Source: Pyronema omphalodes
Lineage: Eukaryota; Ascomycota; Pezizomycetes; Pezizales; Pyronemataceae
Direction of reading: 5' to 3'
DNA: 64,000 nucleotides
NCBI GenBank assembly: GCA_024516155.1
Contig: JAJJXM010000043.1
Coordinates: forward strand, 310,001-374,000
Shown here piece after piece: positions 1 to 11,511 of the stretch. Numbering within the stretch: the first letter of the stretch is position 1; each line of letters starts with the position of its first letter. The position numbers and the translations under genes were made by a program. The notes under the pieces are model-generated. The model searched no databases. It was not told the origin of the DNA and saw only the letters and a program-made list of their open reading frames with translations.

Positions 1-117
1 CGCCCTCTGAAGCTGGGGCCGGAGAGGTGGCGGGTGATATGCATTTTGTCGTTGGTGTTTTGCTGCGTAAGTGTTCTGGGTGTATGGATGATTGTTAATT
101 TCTTGGTAGCTGTGAAT
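1..117 (+). CDS. Possible 3' end of a membrane protein gene (partial at window edge)
   Basis: The first frame is open from base 1 and reads a basic stretch (KLGPERWR) followed by a hydrophobic helix-like segment (ICILSLVFCCV). This resembles the last membrane segment of a transporter. A GTAAGT donor at 67 and a TTGGTAG acceptor ending at 109 would splice, in phase 0, onto CTG TGA and end the protein within the helix at 115. Without splicing the frame runs on to 294. The gene start lies outside the window, so the family cannot be fixed. An APC- or MFS-type transporter tail is only a guess. Confidence 0.25.
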
Positions 118-294
118 AATGTGTGTCGAGTGGATACTATATTATTCTTGAAGGATACCAAAACAGCGCATTCGAGATATGGTCAAGCCTTCGTTGGATG
201 GGGATTTATACCAACGCATCTCAGCCCTACCCGTCATAATTTGCTGAGAAGTGTCAGTATACAATTCGTCATCGTAATACCGAAATACTCATAA

Positions 295-2444
295 AGCAGT
301 CATGATATCCAACACCATGACCACCTGTCCTAGAAGCCGTGGCATAACAGCGACATCATGAGCTTTCCTTCACAACTCGACCTCAAAGTGACTTACTTCT
401 AAGACCCGCCTCCTCTTCATTCCGTTTGTAATATTCACCAGAAGACTCTTCAGAACGAGCACAACTACTCATGCGCTTGCGTTATATATTCCTGACGACG
501 TCACCCCCCACAAACCTCACGTCATTCCCCGGTTCAGAGTATAGATCCAGGCACGAGATATGTGCCTAAGGATACCAATAATGATCACATTTATGATCTG
601 AGTGCAGGGATATGGCGGGTGCCTGCATGTCTCAAGACCATCGTTGCCAGGTGGTTGTGGCACGTGAACCCGGATGTGCATTGGTGAGACTAGACATGAT
701 GTGTCACTCGGTACACGTCGATATGGCGGTGTATATATGGTTTTTGTCTCGGGTTGACATGTGGCGGTGTAGATGATTTTTCCATTTTGCTATGGAGGAT
801 CGCATGCGGCCTAGTGGAGAACCACTGTCAAACGTGCTCAGCGTGATCGAGTGATGCCTCCTGAGCCGACCTTAACGGTGACCACTTCAACATGCTAAAC
901 CAAAAATAACTTGAATGTGTTCCCGTCGCCGATACAACACTTTTCTAAAGACCTGTCATTTCTCATGTTCCTTCGGCTCTCGCAGCCGCACCCGCTTCAT
1001 CATCAGTACTGAAGTAACGATTCATCTAGCCTACCGAGGCATATCCCCAACATCCCCGGATACACACAGTAAGTCTCTCCATCATGCCTTCACCGGACAG
1101 AGGGGCGCCTACGATACTCTGCAAGGTTGGAGGGTACATCTCTTTTGATCAACTCCAGTACAAGACTAAAGAGCCTGGCCTCTAGAACCTGTAAATGGAC
1201 GGCCGTGATTTTGTCTTCTATATCCAGTGTTCCCCATAATTCAGACGGGACTGGCGCTATCAAACTGCCCCTTAGTTTGATTTGATTACATTTCTATTGA
1301 CATGCCCAACCCTATGTTTATGGTGTTTTGCTACACATTTAGAACATTAACGCAAGTCCTGTCCTGTACTACAGGGTCACACTGGGATCACCCCAGAGCG
1401 TACATCATGTTTTGAGCCTGCAGCCCCCCTTTATAATCGTGTACTGGTGTTTCTTGTCGATACATCATGGGCCCTTTTGATCCGTTGTCTTCCTCCCCTC
1501 TCTCGCTTCTCCGTTTGTTTTTCGTCCTCAACTCCTGCTATCCTTCCCCTCCGCATTTCTCCCCTTTCTTCTTCAGTCGTCGCTTCTCCTCGCCTCTACC
1601 CTTTCTGTCTTCTCTCTCCGCGTATCTCTTATCTGCCTTATGATTTATCCGCCTCACAGGCCTTAAACGCCTCATAAGCTGTCTCGTCTCTATTTTTTTC
1701 TTGCTATCTTCTTCTCTTGTCTATTATTTTCTTCATTTCTTTCTTCTTTCGTTTTCTTTTATTTTTTTCATTTTGTTTTTTGTTTTTGTTTTTTTGACAT
1801 TCTCAGGTTTCTCATCCTCACTTTGCTCTCTCTCCTCTTCCTCCCACCCTTTTTCTTCCCCAACCTCCTTACACTACCCTTCCGCCCTTCTCCGTCTTCC
1901 TGTCTCCTCATATTATCCTCTTTTTTTTTTGCTTTTTTCCACCTTTCTTTCCTCTGCAATATACGCTGCTTATCTCCTCTTCTTCCCACCCCCTCTTCTC
2001 CCATCACTGCACCACTCCTCACCTCCTTAACCATGCCCCCTCTCCTCTTTTCCATCAGCAGACCCAGTAATATAAGCGTCAGCATCTCCTTCCATTACCC
2101 ACGAACCCCAATCCTCAAGCGCTACCCGTTCCACGAACCCCAATCCCCAACCGTGAACCATCCCATAATATAAGCCTCCCATATATAAGCCTCCCATAAT
2201 CCTCCCATTCCTTCAGCGGGTCAAACCATCCAAACACCCGACACTCATTGACAAGCAGCCAAATACCTTTGACTCACCCTCCACTCACTGACAAACAACC
2301 CAGAACATCGGTTCCCCCCCCCCAAGCTCCAGCATAACCAGTACCAAAGAAGCAAAAAAAAAAAAAAAAAAAAAAAAAAACAAGATTCTCGCAACCAGCA
2401 TCAGCATCAGCAGTCTCTCAAAAACACCCCACATGGCAGCCCCG
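295..2444. other. Intergenic region with a pyrimidine-rich tract
   Basis: I see no gene here. From about 1480 to 2060 the plus strand is almost entirely C and T. It is open in several frames only because of composition, giving proteins made of S, L, P and F. Bases 2354-2380 are an uninterrupted run of A. Several short direct repeats (CCCATA/TATAAGCC, CGAACCCCAATCC) lie around 2100-2210. Confidence 0.6.
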
Positions 2445-2624
2445 ATGAAGATGATGCCTAGGATATGATACTGCGCCCCATCTGGACTATTCTCTACACT
2501 AAGTATTCCAAGACCGGCGATGAATTAATTAGCAGTGTGGTAGTATAGCGATAATAAACTTTATAGGATGGTGTGAATGGGTTTATTGTTTGGTTGTTAG
2601 TTCATGGTTATGGTTTTCTTGTAG
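2445..2624 (+). pseudogene. Decayed inverted copy of the small membrane-protein gene at 2847-3083
   Basis: Read on the plus strand, this stretch aligns to the minus-strand gene at 3083-2847 from its ATG to its TAG stop. Matching blocks are ATGAAGATGATGCC versus ATGGAGATAACACC, TATTCCAAGACC versus TATTCTAAGACC, TTAGCAGTGTG, and a shared end TTATGGTTTTCTTGTAGAG. The copy has a one-base shift, an early TGA after MKMMPRI, and lacks about 57 nt of the transmembrane part. It is non-functional by sequence. The pair forms an inverted duplication spaced by about 220 nt. Confidence 0.65.
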
Positions 2625-2846
2625 AGATTGGTGAGGGATAGATAATCAATAAGGATTAAGTTTTAAGAGTTGTTAACAGTTTTCATGAGCCATAGCAGGG
2701 CAGACAGAAGATGAAAACGGAATATATTCATGCTTTCCCACTCAGCACCCAGAGGTCAAAAATAAAACTCGAATTGACGAGGCTCGGCCCTGAATGGATC
2801 TTATAAGGATCTCACACCAATGATCAACAATACGCAAAATATTACT

Positions 2847-3083
2847 CTACAAGAAAACCATAATATAACGTAACCAGGCTCCAAAACATAATAATACCAT
2901 AAACATGAGAATCAATGCAATAACTGATAATACAAAACCACGCAATGAGCCCATCCATATTGCCTTATAAAGCTTTTGGTCGTATTCTAACACACTGCTA
3001 ACTAGTCCATCACTGGTCTTAGAATACCTAGAGAAGGGAGTAGCTAGAATGAGGATCACTATCATCCTTGGTGTTATCTCCAT
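2847..3083 (-). CDS. Small membrane protein, family unknown (78 aa)
   Basis: A 78-residue frame starting MEITPRMIVILILATPF. It has a hydrophobic N-terminal segment (about residues 7-17), a polar middle (SKTSDGLVSSVLEYDQKLYK) and a strong C-terminal transmembrane helix (about residues 50-76, rich in L, I, V, M and F). The start is supported because the decayed copy at 2445-2624 is similar from this ATG to the stop but not upstream. The ATG lies inside the last codons of the zinc-finger gene on the same strand, so the two frames overlap by 10 nt. The frame could instead be an alternative 3' exon of that gene. No recognised function. Confidence 0.45.
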   Translation of the reverse strand: MEITPRMIVILILATPFSRYSKTSDGLVSSVLEYDQKLYKAIWMGSLRGFVLSVIALILMFMVLLCFGAWLRYIMVFL

Positions 3084-4447
3084 GAACGCTTTCGTATGAG
3101 TTCTTGTTTGGAAGTCGCTGCTGTGGGTTTGCTAGATTTTCGCTGCTCCCCACGCTCGGAAGTCTCATCTCCACCCTTGTTTTGTTCCACTTTATGTTCG
3201 TGAGTCTCGAGTGTTTGCCTGCTTCGTCCCATCTCATTCTCTAAAGTTCTATGATAGTGCCTGTTTTGTTCTGTTCCAAGGTTGGAAGTCCCCCTGCCAC
3301 GTCCACCAACATAGGCCGAGCGCCCTATTGTACGCTCCGAGGCCGTATCTCCGGATATGTTCTGTTTCGTTCCATACATGGGAGCTCCATGCGGGTGTCT
3401 GCTTTGCGATACCCGATGCCCGAAATGCTGGCTTTGTACGGTTCCCATGGGAGCAGGGTTCTCAGTCCTATGAGCTACAGTTACACCACACGTTTCCAAG
3501 TGAATTTTAAGCGAGAGGGGACTATTGCTAACTGTGTTACATAGAGAGCAACATATAGTGATACCACTGAAGGTCATCATATGACAATAAAAGTCTCTCG
3601 CATTGAGAAACGACTGGCTGATTCCACAGGCCACGCATCTATACCTATAATGAAGTTCCTAGAAGACGAAGACGGAAGAATCAGTAGTTAAGCATTTGAT
3701 CGGTAAAGGTTTGATGCTATGAGGAGAATAAGGAGAATGGAATACCTTTTGCTTATGCATGTCGAATTCACCGTTGCTTTGGAATATTTTCCCGCATATG
3801 CATTGAAGGGCATGATGGTTCTCCGAATGTACTATGAAGTTGTTACACGTGCCAAAGTTTATTCCGCAACAGATATATTGCCCATGAAAAGTACTGATGT
3901 GTTCGTGAAGCTCCTGTCTGTAATAAAAGGTTTGGTGACAAAACCGACACATCCAGCGGTGTTGGTCGAGGACTGGGACTCGGCTACCTTGGAGAGTATT
4001 TCTGCGATGCTGGTATTGTTCTTTCGAGCTTGAGTTCTTGCCATTTCGCGGAGCATGTCTGCGGTGCTGATACTGTTCTTGGAAGCTTAGAGGCCTGCCA
4101 GTTCTAGGGAGGGTTTGACGGTTCTGCTGATGTTCTTTGGAGGTTGAGGGTTCGCCGGTTCCAGAGAAATACCCACGGTTCTGTTGCTGTGCTTGGGAGG
4201 ATGAAGATTCGCCATTCTTCGAGGGATTCTCAGGATACTTCTGTGCTTGCATTGAGGATGAAGATTCGCCATTCTTCGAGGGATTCTCGGGACCTTTCTG
4301 TACTTGGGCGGATGATTCGCCATTCTTCGAGGGATTCTCAGGATGTTTCCGTACTTGGGAGGATGAAGATTGGTCATTCTCCAAGGGATCTTTAGGATAT
4401 TGCTCATGGCTATCCCTATGAAATTTAGTGATCCTAATCTTATCCAT
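3074..4447 (-). CDS. C2H2-type zinc-finger protein with N-terminal tandem repeats (428 aa)
   Basis: Two exons: 4447-3746 and 3658-3074, joined in phase 0 across an 87-nt intron (GTATTC..TTCTAG). Splicing is supported because it rebuilds a finger: CICGKIF..FDMHKQK from exon 1 is completed by ELH from exon 2 (C-x-C-x12-H-x5-H). Residues about 15-75 carry copies of a unit built on PENPSKNGESS. Then comes a Q/R-rich linker (EQYQHRR twice). Fingers follow: CRFCHQTF..HEH..FH, CCGINFGTC..HSENHH, the rebuilt finger, and CSLCNTV..KIHLETC. The C-terminal part is polar, disordered and rich in E, R and H. Nuclear nucleic-acid binding is inferred from the fingers, although their irregular spacing could also mean protein binding. 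Target unknown. Confidence 0.65.
4190..4400. repeat. Coding tandem repeat within the zinc-finger gene
   Basis: The block GATTCGCCATTCTTCGAGGG recurs on the plus strand at about 4205, 4262 and 4314, with a diverged copy (GGTCATTCTCCAAGGGATC) near 4371. Spacings of about 57 and 52 nt correspond to the PENPSKNGESS peptide units on the minus strand. The near-identical cores suggest recent slippage or unequal exchange. Confidence 0.75.
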
Positions 4448-6551
4448 GATGATTTCCTCGACCAGTTATTCCGATATACTAACTGCTGTATCGAAGAGGT
4501 CTGAGGATGTAATGTGGAGGAGCGGTGGAGGTCAAATATTAGAAACCGATTGACGTGAGAGAATGAGAGGATGAAGAAGACCTGAGAGAAGGAAAGATTT
4601 TATCAAAATGTTGAAAGGTAGCAAGGGAAGCGAAGAGCTCTTTCGATGCGGTTGGCAAAATTCCAGCTGTGGTGAATGGTGTGGAGATCTGTGTTGTTGG
4701 TTTATGGTGGAGCCTCCATATGGGCATTTTACATGTGCTAGGGCAATTCGGTCAAGGTTTCATCCTGTGTCACCGCCAGTCTGACCTAACCAATGTAGTA
4801 TTCGGAATAGAGGAAAATACCAAAACACCGGTACTGGCGTGAACCATTATCACTTTTCCCAGTACTATTTACCCCCCTGCGAAACCCTACCTCTTTAGCT
4901 TCAAACTACTGTAAAACATGCCAGTACGTAGACAAGTGACAAGTCATTCGAATAAATCTTTTTACAGAAGCTATCAAGTTCAACATGCTGTTCACCGCGT
5001 TAGTTCACTGCATCCAACCCCCGCTTTATCCGCGTTTATCATCATCTATATCCTATACCTACCATCCTGGGAGTAAAATACACAACCAATAGCAGCTTGA
5101 AAAAAGTCAACTTATCGAGGATAATCTTGGAGTTTGCCAACTGTTATACTATCTGCTAGAAAACATGTCCAAATTTAAGCCTCTGTATGTATCTGTGAAT
5201 CTGTGTATCTATACACTATATATAGTGTATATAGTGTACATATCACTAGCGTATTCAACATATACCATCACCAATATCCCCTACAAAAAACCAACTAAAG
5301 TGTATACATCCATATTACAAACAAACACACATCTACCAAGTCCTTGCAACAATACTATCAAACAACCCCTTATTGCTACAATAATTACCAAACAACCCCT
5401 TAGTGATAAAGTGCTATGTATTATACCAAACAGCCCCTTAATTCTACAATCCTACAGTCCTACAGCTGCTACAGCACTATCAAAGTTCAAACAAGCCCTC
5501 AATGCTACAGCTACCACCACAGAGCCCCGTAATCCTACAGATGCTACAATTTTACAATCCTATAATCCTACAGTACTACCAACCCATCCTCAAATTCCGG
5601 TATTTTATAACCATTAATTAGTTATCCATAACACCTTTTATCTATCATCGATCATCTATCAGATACTATAGCAGCCATAACCACCATCCATTATCCCTCG
5701 TCACGAATCACGAATAACGATTTTTACACAAATAAAAACAGGCAATTAATTATTTACGCCTATTGTATCTATCCAGGACATAAACGAAAAAAAAACCCCC
5801 CCGTAGAACCGCAGCAGCACAATAACACGGGATTGAATTTTTGATCAAGCATGGAGCATAAATGCATCATGTACCCAAGTACGTACATAAGGTAACCAAG
5901 TTCGACACGCCAACAAGTCAATCAAAAAAAAAAAAAAGATGCAACGTAAAGTTATGATAAAGCCAATACCATTTTTTATCTAAAGCACAAAGCCCACAGC
6001 AAGCAGCGCAATGCGCGAAAAAAAAAAAACATCCATCCCAGATTCCCAGAACCTTTATTTCCAATTGCCAATTCCACCCTGCCAAGCTCTCGGCTTCCAA
6101 ATCCTCCTCACCAGCAAGCTAGTAAAGCAAGATATCACATTACTTCCTCCAAAGCGAGCAAAAAGCGAGCAAAAAGCGAAAAAAAAACCCACCACCCAGT
6201 TTATCCAGTAGCAAATCTCATCCTATCTTTTCCTATTCTTCCTACTCTATAACAAACTTTTCCTCGCACAATTTCACTAGTACAGTCACCATCATTTAAA
6301 ACAACGAAAAACATTCTAGGAAACGACTAATGGTTTAATGCATTATAATATTTCCTCTTTCAATTCTTGTCAGCTTCTTATTCACTCTCCTTTCCTTTAT
6401 CCTCCACTGCTTCGCTGCCCTTATCCCCCTCCTTCTCATCCCTCTTCTCCTCCCCGTCCTCATTCCCCTCCTTCATCTTTACCTTCTCCTCCTCCCCTCC
6501 CCCTACTACCCCCTCCCTTCCATCAGCCTCACAACCCCCAAGGGAAGATCT
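4448..6551. other. Intergenic region with a degenerate AT-rich repeat tract
   Basis: No gene is supported. Around 5330-5560 a loose repeat built on CAAACAACCCCTTA and CCTACAG recurs several times and keeps a 150-residue frame (5165-5617) open by composition alone. There is an alternating tract, CTATATATAGTGTATATAGTG, near 5215. 6360-6550 is C/T-rich and is probably the 3' flank of the R3H gene. Confidence 0.5.
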
Positions 6552-8576
6552 CTAACCCCCCCTCCCACCTCTAAACTGCATATCCCAAGCCTGTCCATTC
6601 CAAGGCTTATTAGGCACCATCTGAGGTTGATTTTGCATACGCTGGAATCCATTGCCCAGGGGAGGAAAGCCACCAGAGGACATCATATTCGGCGGGATTT
6701 GATGGTTTTGGTTGTGATTGTTATGGTTTAGCTGGTTATTGGTATTTATACCCGCAATTGCATTTACACCAGTTACAGGCATATTAGGGACAGGGTTGGG
6801 AGAACCGGAATGGTTATGAGCGGGGTGGGGATGCGATGCAGAACCATTGGTCATGGGAGGACCGGGGTAAACCTGGTGTTGCATGGGAGGACGCATTCCG
6901 TTGGGGAGGCCGTTGGATAGTCCGTTAGGTAGGCCAGACATGTTGTGTTGATGCTGCTGCATACCGGAAATGTTATGCGGCATATTGTGCATTTGATTCA
7001 TTGTCATCTGGGGGGAAAACTGTGGCTGCTGGTGAGGCATCTGTTGGTGTTGCTGGTGCTGGGAAGGAAAATTTTGGCCAGGAGTAAATGGTTGACCGGG
7101 TGTAAATTGTTGCCCGTTGTATTGTCCATGTTGAGGATAACCATACCCATTCTGTTGACCTTGGAACTGGAGCGGGCGTGCGTAAGGCGCAGCACCATTG
7201 GTGGGTTGATGGGGAGGCTGTTGAGGGTAGCGTATTGGTGTGAAATTGGCAGCCGGGTTGAAACGTAGTCCGCCTTGAGATACCTGCTGTTGCGGCTGGT
7301 GGTGCTGTTGTTGGGGAGGAGGAGGCTGGATATTTGTGTGTGGCAGAGCAACTTGAGGAGGAATGAACTGCTGTTGCATCTGAGGTTCGCCCCAGCATTG
7401 GTTGGGGTAAAACTGTGGGGGCATGACAGGATAAAACTGGGAACGGCCGGAGAAATCATCATCCTGTTGCTTGTTATTCCTGCGTTTCTGATTCTTATCC
7501 GGTGGAGGCGTCTCCGGTGGGGTTTCCACAAAGTCGCTGAATATCCGGGCACGAGCAGCCTCGTATAATGCTTCCCGCTCATCGCGTGTGGGTTTGGCAT
7601 TACCAGAGGGTGTACCAGTTCCATTGTCGGAAGAGGTTTCAGAACCATCTTTGTTGGGTCCTTTGCTAGATGCGCGGGAGTTATTGCCTGATTTACCGCT
7701 TCCACGCTTCATTAACGTAACCTTGGGCATAGTTCCCTCGGCAACAGCTTTCTGGATTTGCTGAGTCTGAGAGGGCCAGGAGGAAAGGAGGGTAGGAGGG
7801 CTATGAGGGTTAGCATAAAGATGTACAGAAAAATGATGAGACAATCGTACATTCGTGCTGCCTGGCCACGGAACATGCGGACTGATCCACCGGTAGCATC
7901 GGCTACATGCGTAAGGCGGTAATACTCTGCCATTTTGTGGGCAAGGAGGCGGTGGTATGAATTAATCTGCGGCATATCAAAGACGTCACATCTAGTATTA
8001 CGTTAGTATGAGATTTACGACTGTATATTGTCAAGCGGAATAATACGTTTTATTCTCGACAAACGCAATCAATTCCTTTTCAAGCTTAATGACGAAGAGA
8101 CGGTCCCTAGGATGTTCCAACGCGTCTATCAAGCGCGGGTCGGGCCTATCCACGTCATTATTGACAATTCCCGGCAGCTGCTGCGAGAATTCATTTCCAG
8201 TAGGCTTGGAAGCTTCGGTATTGGCGGAAGGCGATCGATCGGGGGTTGCTGAAGATGCACTGGTGGATGCGCAGTTCTCAGCTGAGGATTTCGATCCATT
8301 CTGCTGCTCATTCTAGGGAAGATGTAAGCTCAGGACGCAAGTTGAGGTTCCGCGCTAAGGCTCGCGAAAACTTACTGCTGCAGTTGTGTCTTTTGTTGCG
8401 GCGGCATCCTCAGTATTCTTTGAGGTATCGTTTGCCTCAATCGAGAGGGCGCTCAGAGACTTTGTGATTTCCATCTGTTCCTTCCCAATGGAGTTTGGTT
8501 TGGAAACCGGGGTAGCTATTAAAGAATCCCCGGGGGGGTCACGTATAGTATCGTCAACAGCTTTGGCAGGCGACAT
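6552..8576 (-). CDS. R3H-SUZ domain RNA-binding protein with Q/N/P-rich tail (618 aa)
   Basis: Four exons: 8576-8376, 8312-8047, 7991-7851 and 7800-6552. All junctions keep phase (introns GTAAGT..CCCTAG, GTATTA..TACTAG, GTACGA..CATAG). After an S/T-rich N-terminus, the spliced frame reads DRPDPRLIDALEHPRDR..KLEKELIAFVENKT, then NSYHRLLAHKMAEYYRLTH, which is an R3H domain of the encore type (single-stranded nucleic-acid binding). A SUZ motif follows (RDEREALYEAARARIF). Residues about 270-600 are a disordered tail rich in Q, N, P, G, H and M, ending in RGGRGG. The order R3H-SUZ-Q-rich tail matches fungal R3H proteins related to yeast Rbs1, and I infer a cytoplasmic role in mRNA metabolism. The start is the first ATG in the open exon. 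The leader may be spliced further upstream. Confidence 0.85.
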
Positions 8577-10402
8577 ATTAACGGTTGTAGTAGAAAAGTT
8601 GCTTTCAGTTGTAGCGTTCGTAGGTATGCAGGAAACTTTGCATCCAAGAGCTACGTACGGGTAGCGGTCAGTGGACAGCCCTTGTGGTCGCGGGTCACGC
8701 AGCAGTGGTCCTCACCTAGAAAACCGAGAGTAAGTTGTGAGAATGGCAACAAGTGCAAGTACGAGGTGCGGTAGAAGGTGTAAAAGTAGTAGAATATGTA
8801 ATTTCAGACGCCCGTGCCAGAAACCAGAATGAATGCGAAGAAAGAACTGTTGAAAGGAAGCGATTGGAGAGTGTCGTGAGGCTCCCGAGACATAGTCCTA
8901 GGCAATAACTGTCATTTGCGCACACGAAGTCCGTCTGGTATAGTCAAGCTGGATGAGTGGTCGAGGTTGGATTTCGGGACCGAATGACGTTTTCTACCAG
9001 CTGATTCTTAGCCGTCGGGTGGTGGAGTTATCGGATCGCGTGGTTGTCGGTTTCCTTTCTGGACGGCGGGAGAGGTTGAGTGTGGTTGGGCGTAGAGGTC
9101 GAGGCTCGCCTTAGCCCACTTCAGTAGCTGGCGGGTAACTGACGGACAGGAACAGAGCAGACGAGAGAAGCCAAGTGATGTGTGTTATCGAATCATGAGC
9201 ACGCAGGAATAAAATCGACACAGCTGTCGATAATAATGAATAATGTGAGGTCGCGATGGACGACAAACAAGTGATGGAAGGCTGTGTTGACGCCAATCAC
9301 TGTTGGTTGGAGGAAAAGATGGGACGGTGATATATCAGCAATTTACAGTGCAAAGAGCCTCTATTAAGCTGATCATGTTCAGCATGGACGCGGCGAAGGA
9401 TCCATGAGGTGGCGGTCCGGCTGTTCACCGAATTATCAGTCAGGTAGAAATAATAATAAGAATAATAATACAATGTTCTTTGCACAGCCATTATTCCTCT
9501 ATGTGGCGTTCCATGGACCGTTGGAGAGATCAATTTTTGCCAGAATACCTTCAAAACATATAGCATTTTGTTGAAATTCCAGGCAGCAACATTTCAAGAC
9601 TGAGCCTCAGAACGCGAACTCTAACCCTAAAAACACCAGATGTGCGCACGCGCACTCAGAAGAGGCGAACGTGTTTCAGTATATGGAATGTGTACAAGAT
9701 CAAAATCCATGGGATAGACACAATCAATTTCTTGGAGAACATATCAAAAATCCACAAAAAAAGAGCTTAAGTAAAGGCGGACTCTCAACAAACCACTCCA
9801 AATGCGGCCATTTCTATGTAGACTGTAGACGGTCGCCGCTGGTGTACAAGTTAGCTGGTGCACCACCGCTTCACAGGGCGGCGGCCATGCCTTGAAATAC
9901 GTAACCCCGCATTACTCCGAACCCTCTGCGGCGTGTAAATAATATTTTTTTCCAGCCGCCACCCACCAAAATCTTCATAATTTTTTTTTTTTTTTTTTCA
10001 CTTGCACTCCCTTTATTTCTCGTCCTTAATTAATTCCGTTTCTTCCGCTTCGTTTGATTTGCTACAGTCAACCGAGACAATTACACCTTGCATCGTCGCG
10101 ACAAACGGCACTCACGACCTGCACATACATACCAGAGCCTCACGGATTCCGTCGCGTCCACGACGACGCCAAGCTTCACCGAACGTTTCAGCTGGAATAA
10201 CCACGACGCCTCGACCCAGCGAACAAGCGAAAAAGCGCAGAAGAAGCGAGTCAGAACACACGACACCGGGAACCACAGTCCTCACTTCTGCACCATCTTT
10301 TGCCAGCAACCGAAATAAAACCCAGAGAATTCGCAAAAACCTATAAAGGAGGAATCAAATCACGAAACCAGGAAAATCACAAACCGAATACTCATAGACA
10401 CA
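8577..10402. other. Divergent promoter and leader region
   Basis: This separates the R3H-SUZ gene (-) from the zinc-knuckle gene (+). It contains no convincing frame. A T-run at 9981-9998 and a leader rich in A/C (10000-10400), with several short upstream frames, precede the zinc-knuckle ATG. A 114-residue frame at 10002-10346 has leader-like composition and is not called. Confidence 0.5.
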
Positions 10403-11511
10403 ATGCATCGCTACCGCCCATATTCCTCCAGTGCGTCTTCCAGCAAAGCAACACCCACGACGCAATGCCAGAAATGTCTCGAGCGCGGTTCGTTTCCTCC
10501 CCCATAATCTAGTTGCTACATTCCCATTCCTATTTTCATTGCCTCATTCCCGTTGTCCCGTTCTCATTCCAAGATCAATTGACAGCTAATAAACCTACCT
10601 TCAGGCCACTACACGTACGAATGCAAACAGACCTCAAATGACCGTCCATACATCAGCCGTCCCTCCCGAACACAACAACTCCTTAACCCCAAGCTCCGTC
10701 CATCCCTAAACCAAGACGCACCACCCCCTGCCTTCCCATTAGTTGCGGAACCCAAAGGGGTGGCAGATGGGATTTTGAAGAAGAAGGAAGAGGAGCGGGA
10801 AAAAGAGCGACAGAAGAACGGCGGAAGCACAGGAGAGGGAAGGAAGAGAAGACGAGGGTAAGCTACTCATATCTTGTACCCCGTTCACTATGGGCAAAGA
10901 ACCGCTAGCACAGCGAGCACAACATAACAGCACAATGCTCCATTATACCATTCCCTCTTATTTTCTCCTCGGCGCCGTATGAAACCCCCGCTAACTCATC
11001 TTTTAGTTCCCGCTCCCCGCACCGCCGAGCCCGAAGCAGCTCCGTCAGCTCCTACACATCCTACAGCAGTAGCAGCAGCCGCTCACCATCCCCACCCCGG
11101 AAATCACACGACTACCCCCGAAAATCCCGTGGACGATCCCGAGGAGGACGAGGAGGAGAGCGGTCTTCCTCCCCCGGCGAGCGCTCAGTCCGGCGGAAAT
11201 ACAAGTCCTCCCCCGGACCCTCTACTCGAGGCCGTCGTCTTTCACCAACTGACGAGTCCCGTCGTACTAGAAGTGCGAGTAGGCCTAGAAGGTTGAGTAA
11301 ACCGAAGAGACGCGAGGGTGACGATTCTAGCAGAGATGTTGTGATGACGGATAGAGAGGAGAGACCGGGCCCGCGAGAGTTGGCGAGTAATAGAACGGTT
11401 GAGACGGAAGCACCACGGGTGGCGGCTCATGATGCCAGGGATAGAGGAAATAGAAGTCCGAGCCCGTTTACGAGGAGGAAGATGATGACGGAGGCTATGA
11501 ATAGGGCTTAG
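10403..11511 (+). CDS. Zinc-knuckle (CCHC) protein, ZCCHC10-like, with RS-rich tail (280 aa)
   Basis: Three exons: 10403-10487, 10605-10857 and 11007-11511 (introns GTTCGT..TTCAG, and GTAAGC..TTTTAG with CTAAC 11 nt before the acceptor). Joining exons 1 and 2 creates the knuckle QCQKCLERGHYTYECK (C-x2-C-x4-H-x4-C), followed by RPYISRPSRTQQL. This is the arrangement of metazoan ZCCHC10 and its fungal relatives. Residues about 85-110 are highly charged (KKKEEEREKERQK). Exon 3 is rich in S, R, P and G with many RS/SR pairs and RGGRGG, like splicing-associated proteins. The RNA-binding and nuclear role is inferred from the knuckle and RS tail. No catalytic domain is seen. Confidence 0.8.

Noticed and set aside
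1447..2173. Three overlapping plus-strand frames
   Set aside because: They lie in a C/T-only tract and encode S/L/P/F runs. Composition explains them.
5165..5617. 150-codon frame
   Set aside because: Low-complexity T/N/P/S sequence from an irregular DNA repeat, with no domain.
10002..10346. 114-codon frame before the zinc-knuckle gene
   Set aside because: Lies in the probable 5' leader, is T/R/S/P-rich with no domain, and overlaps frames in other phases.
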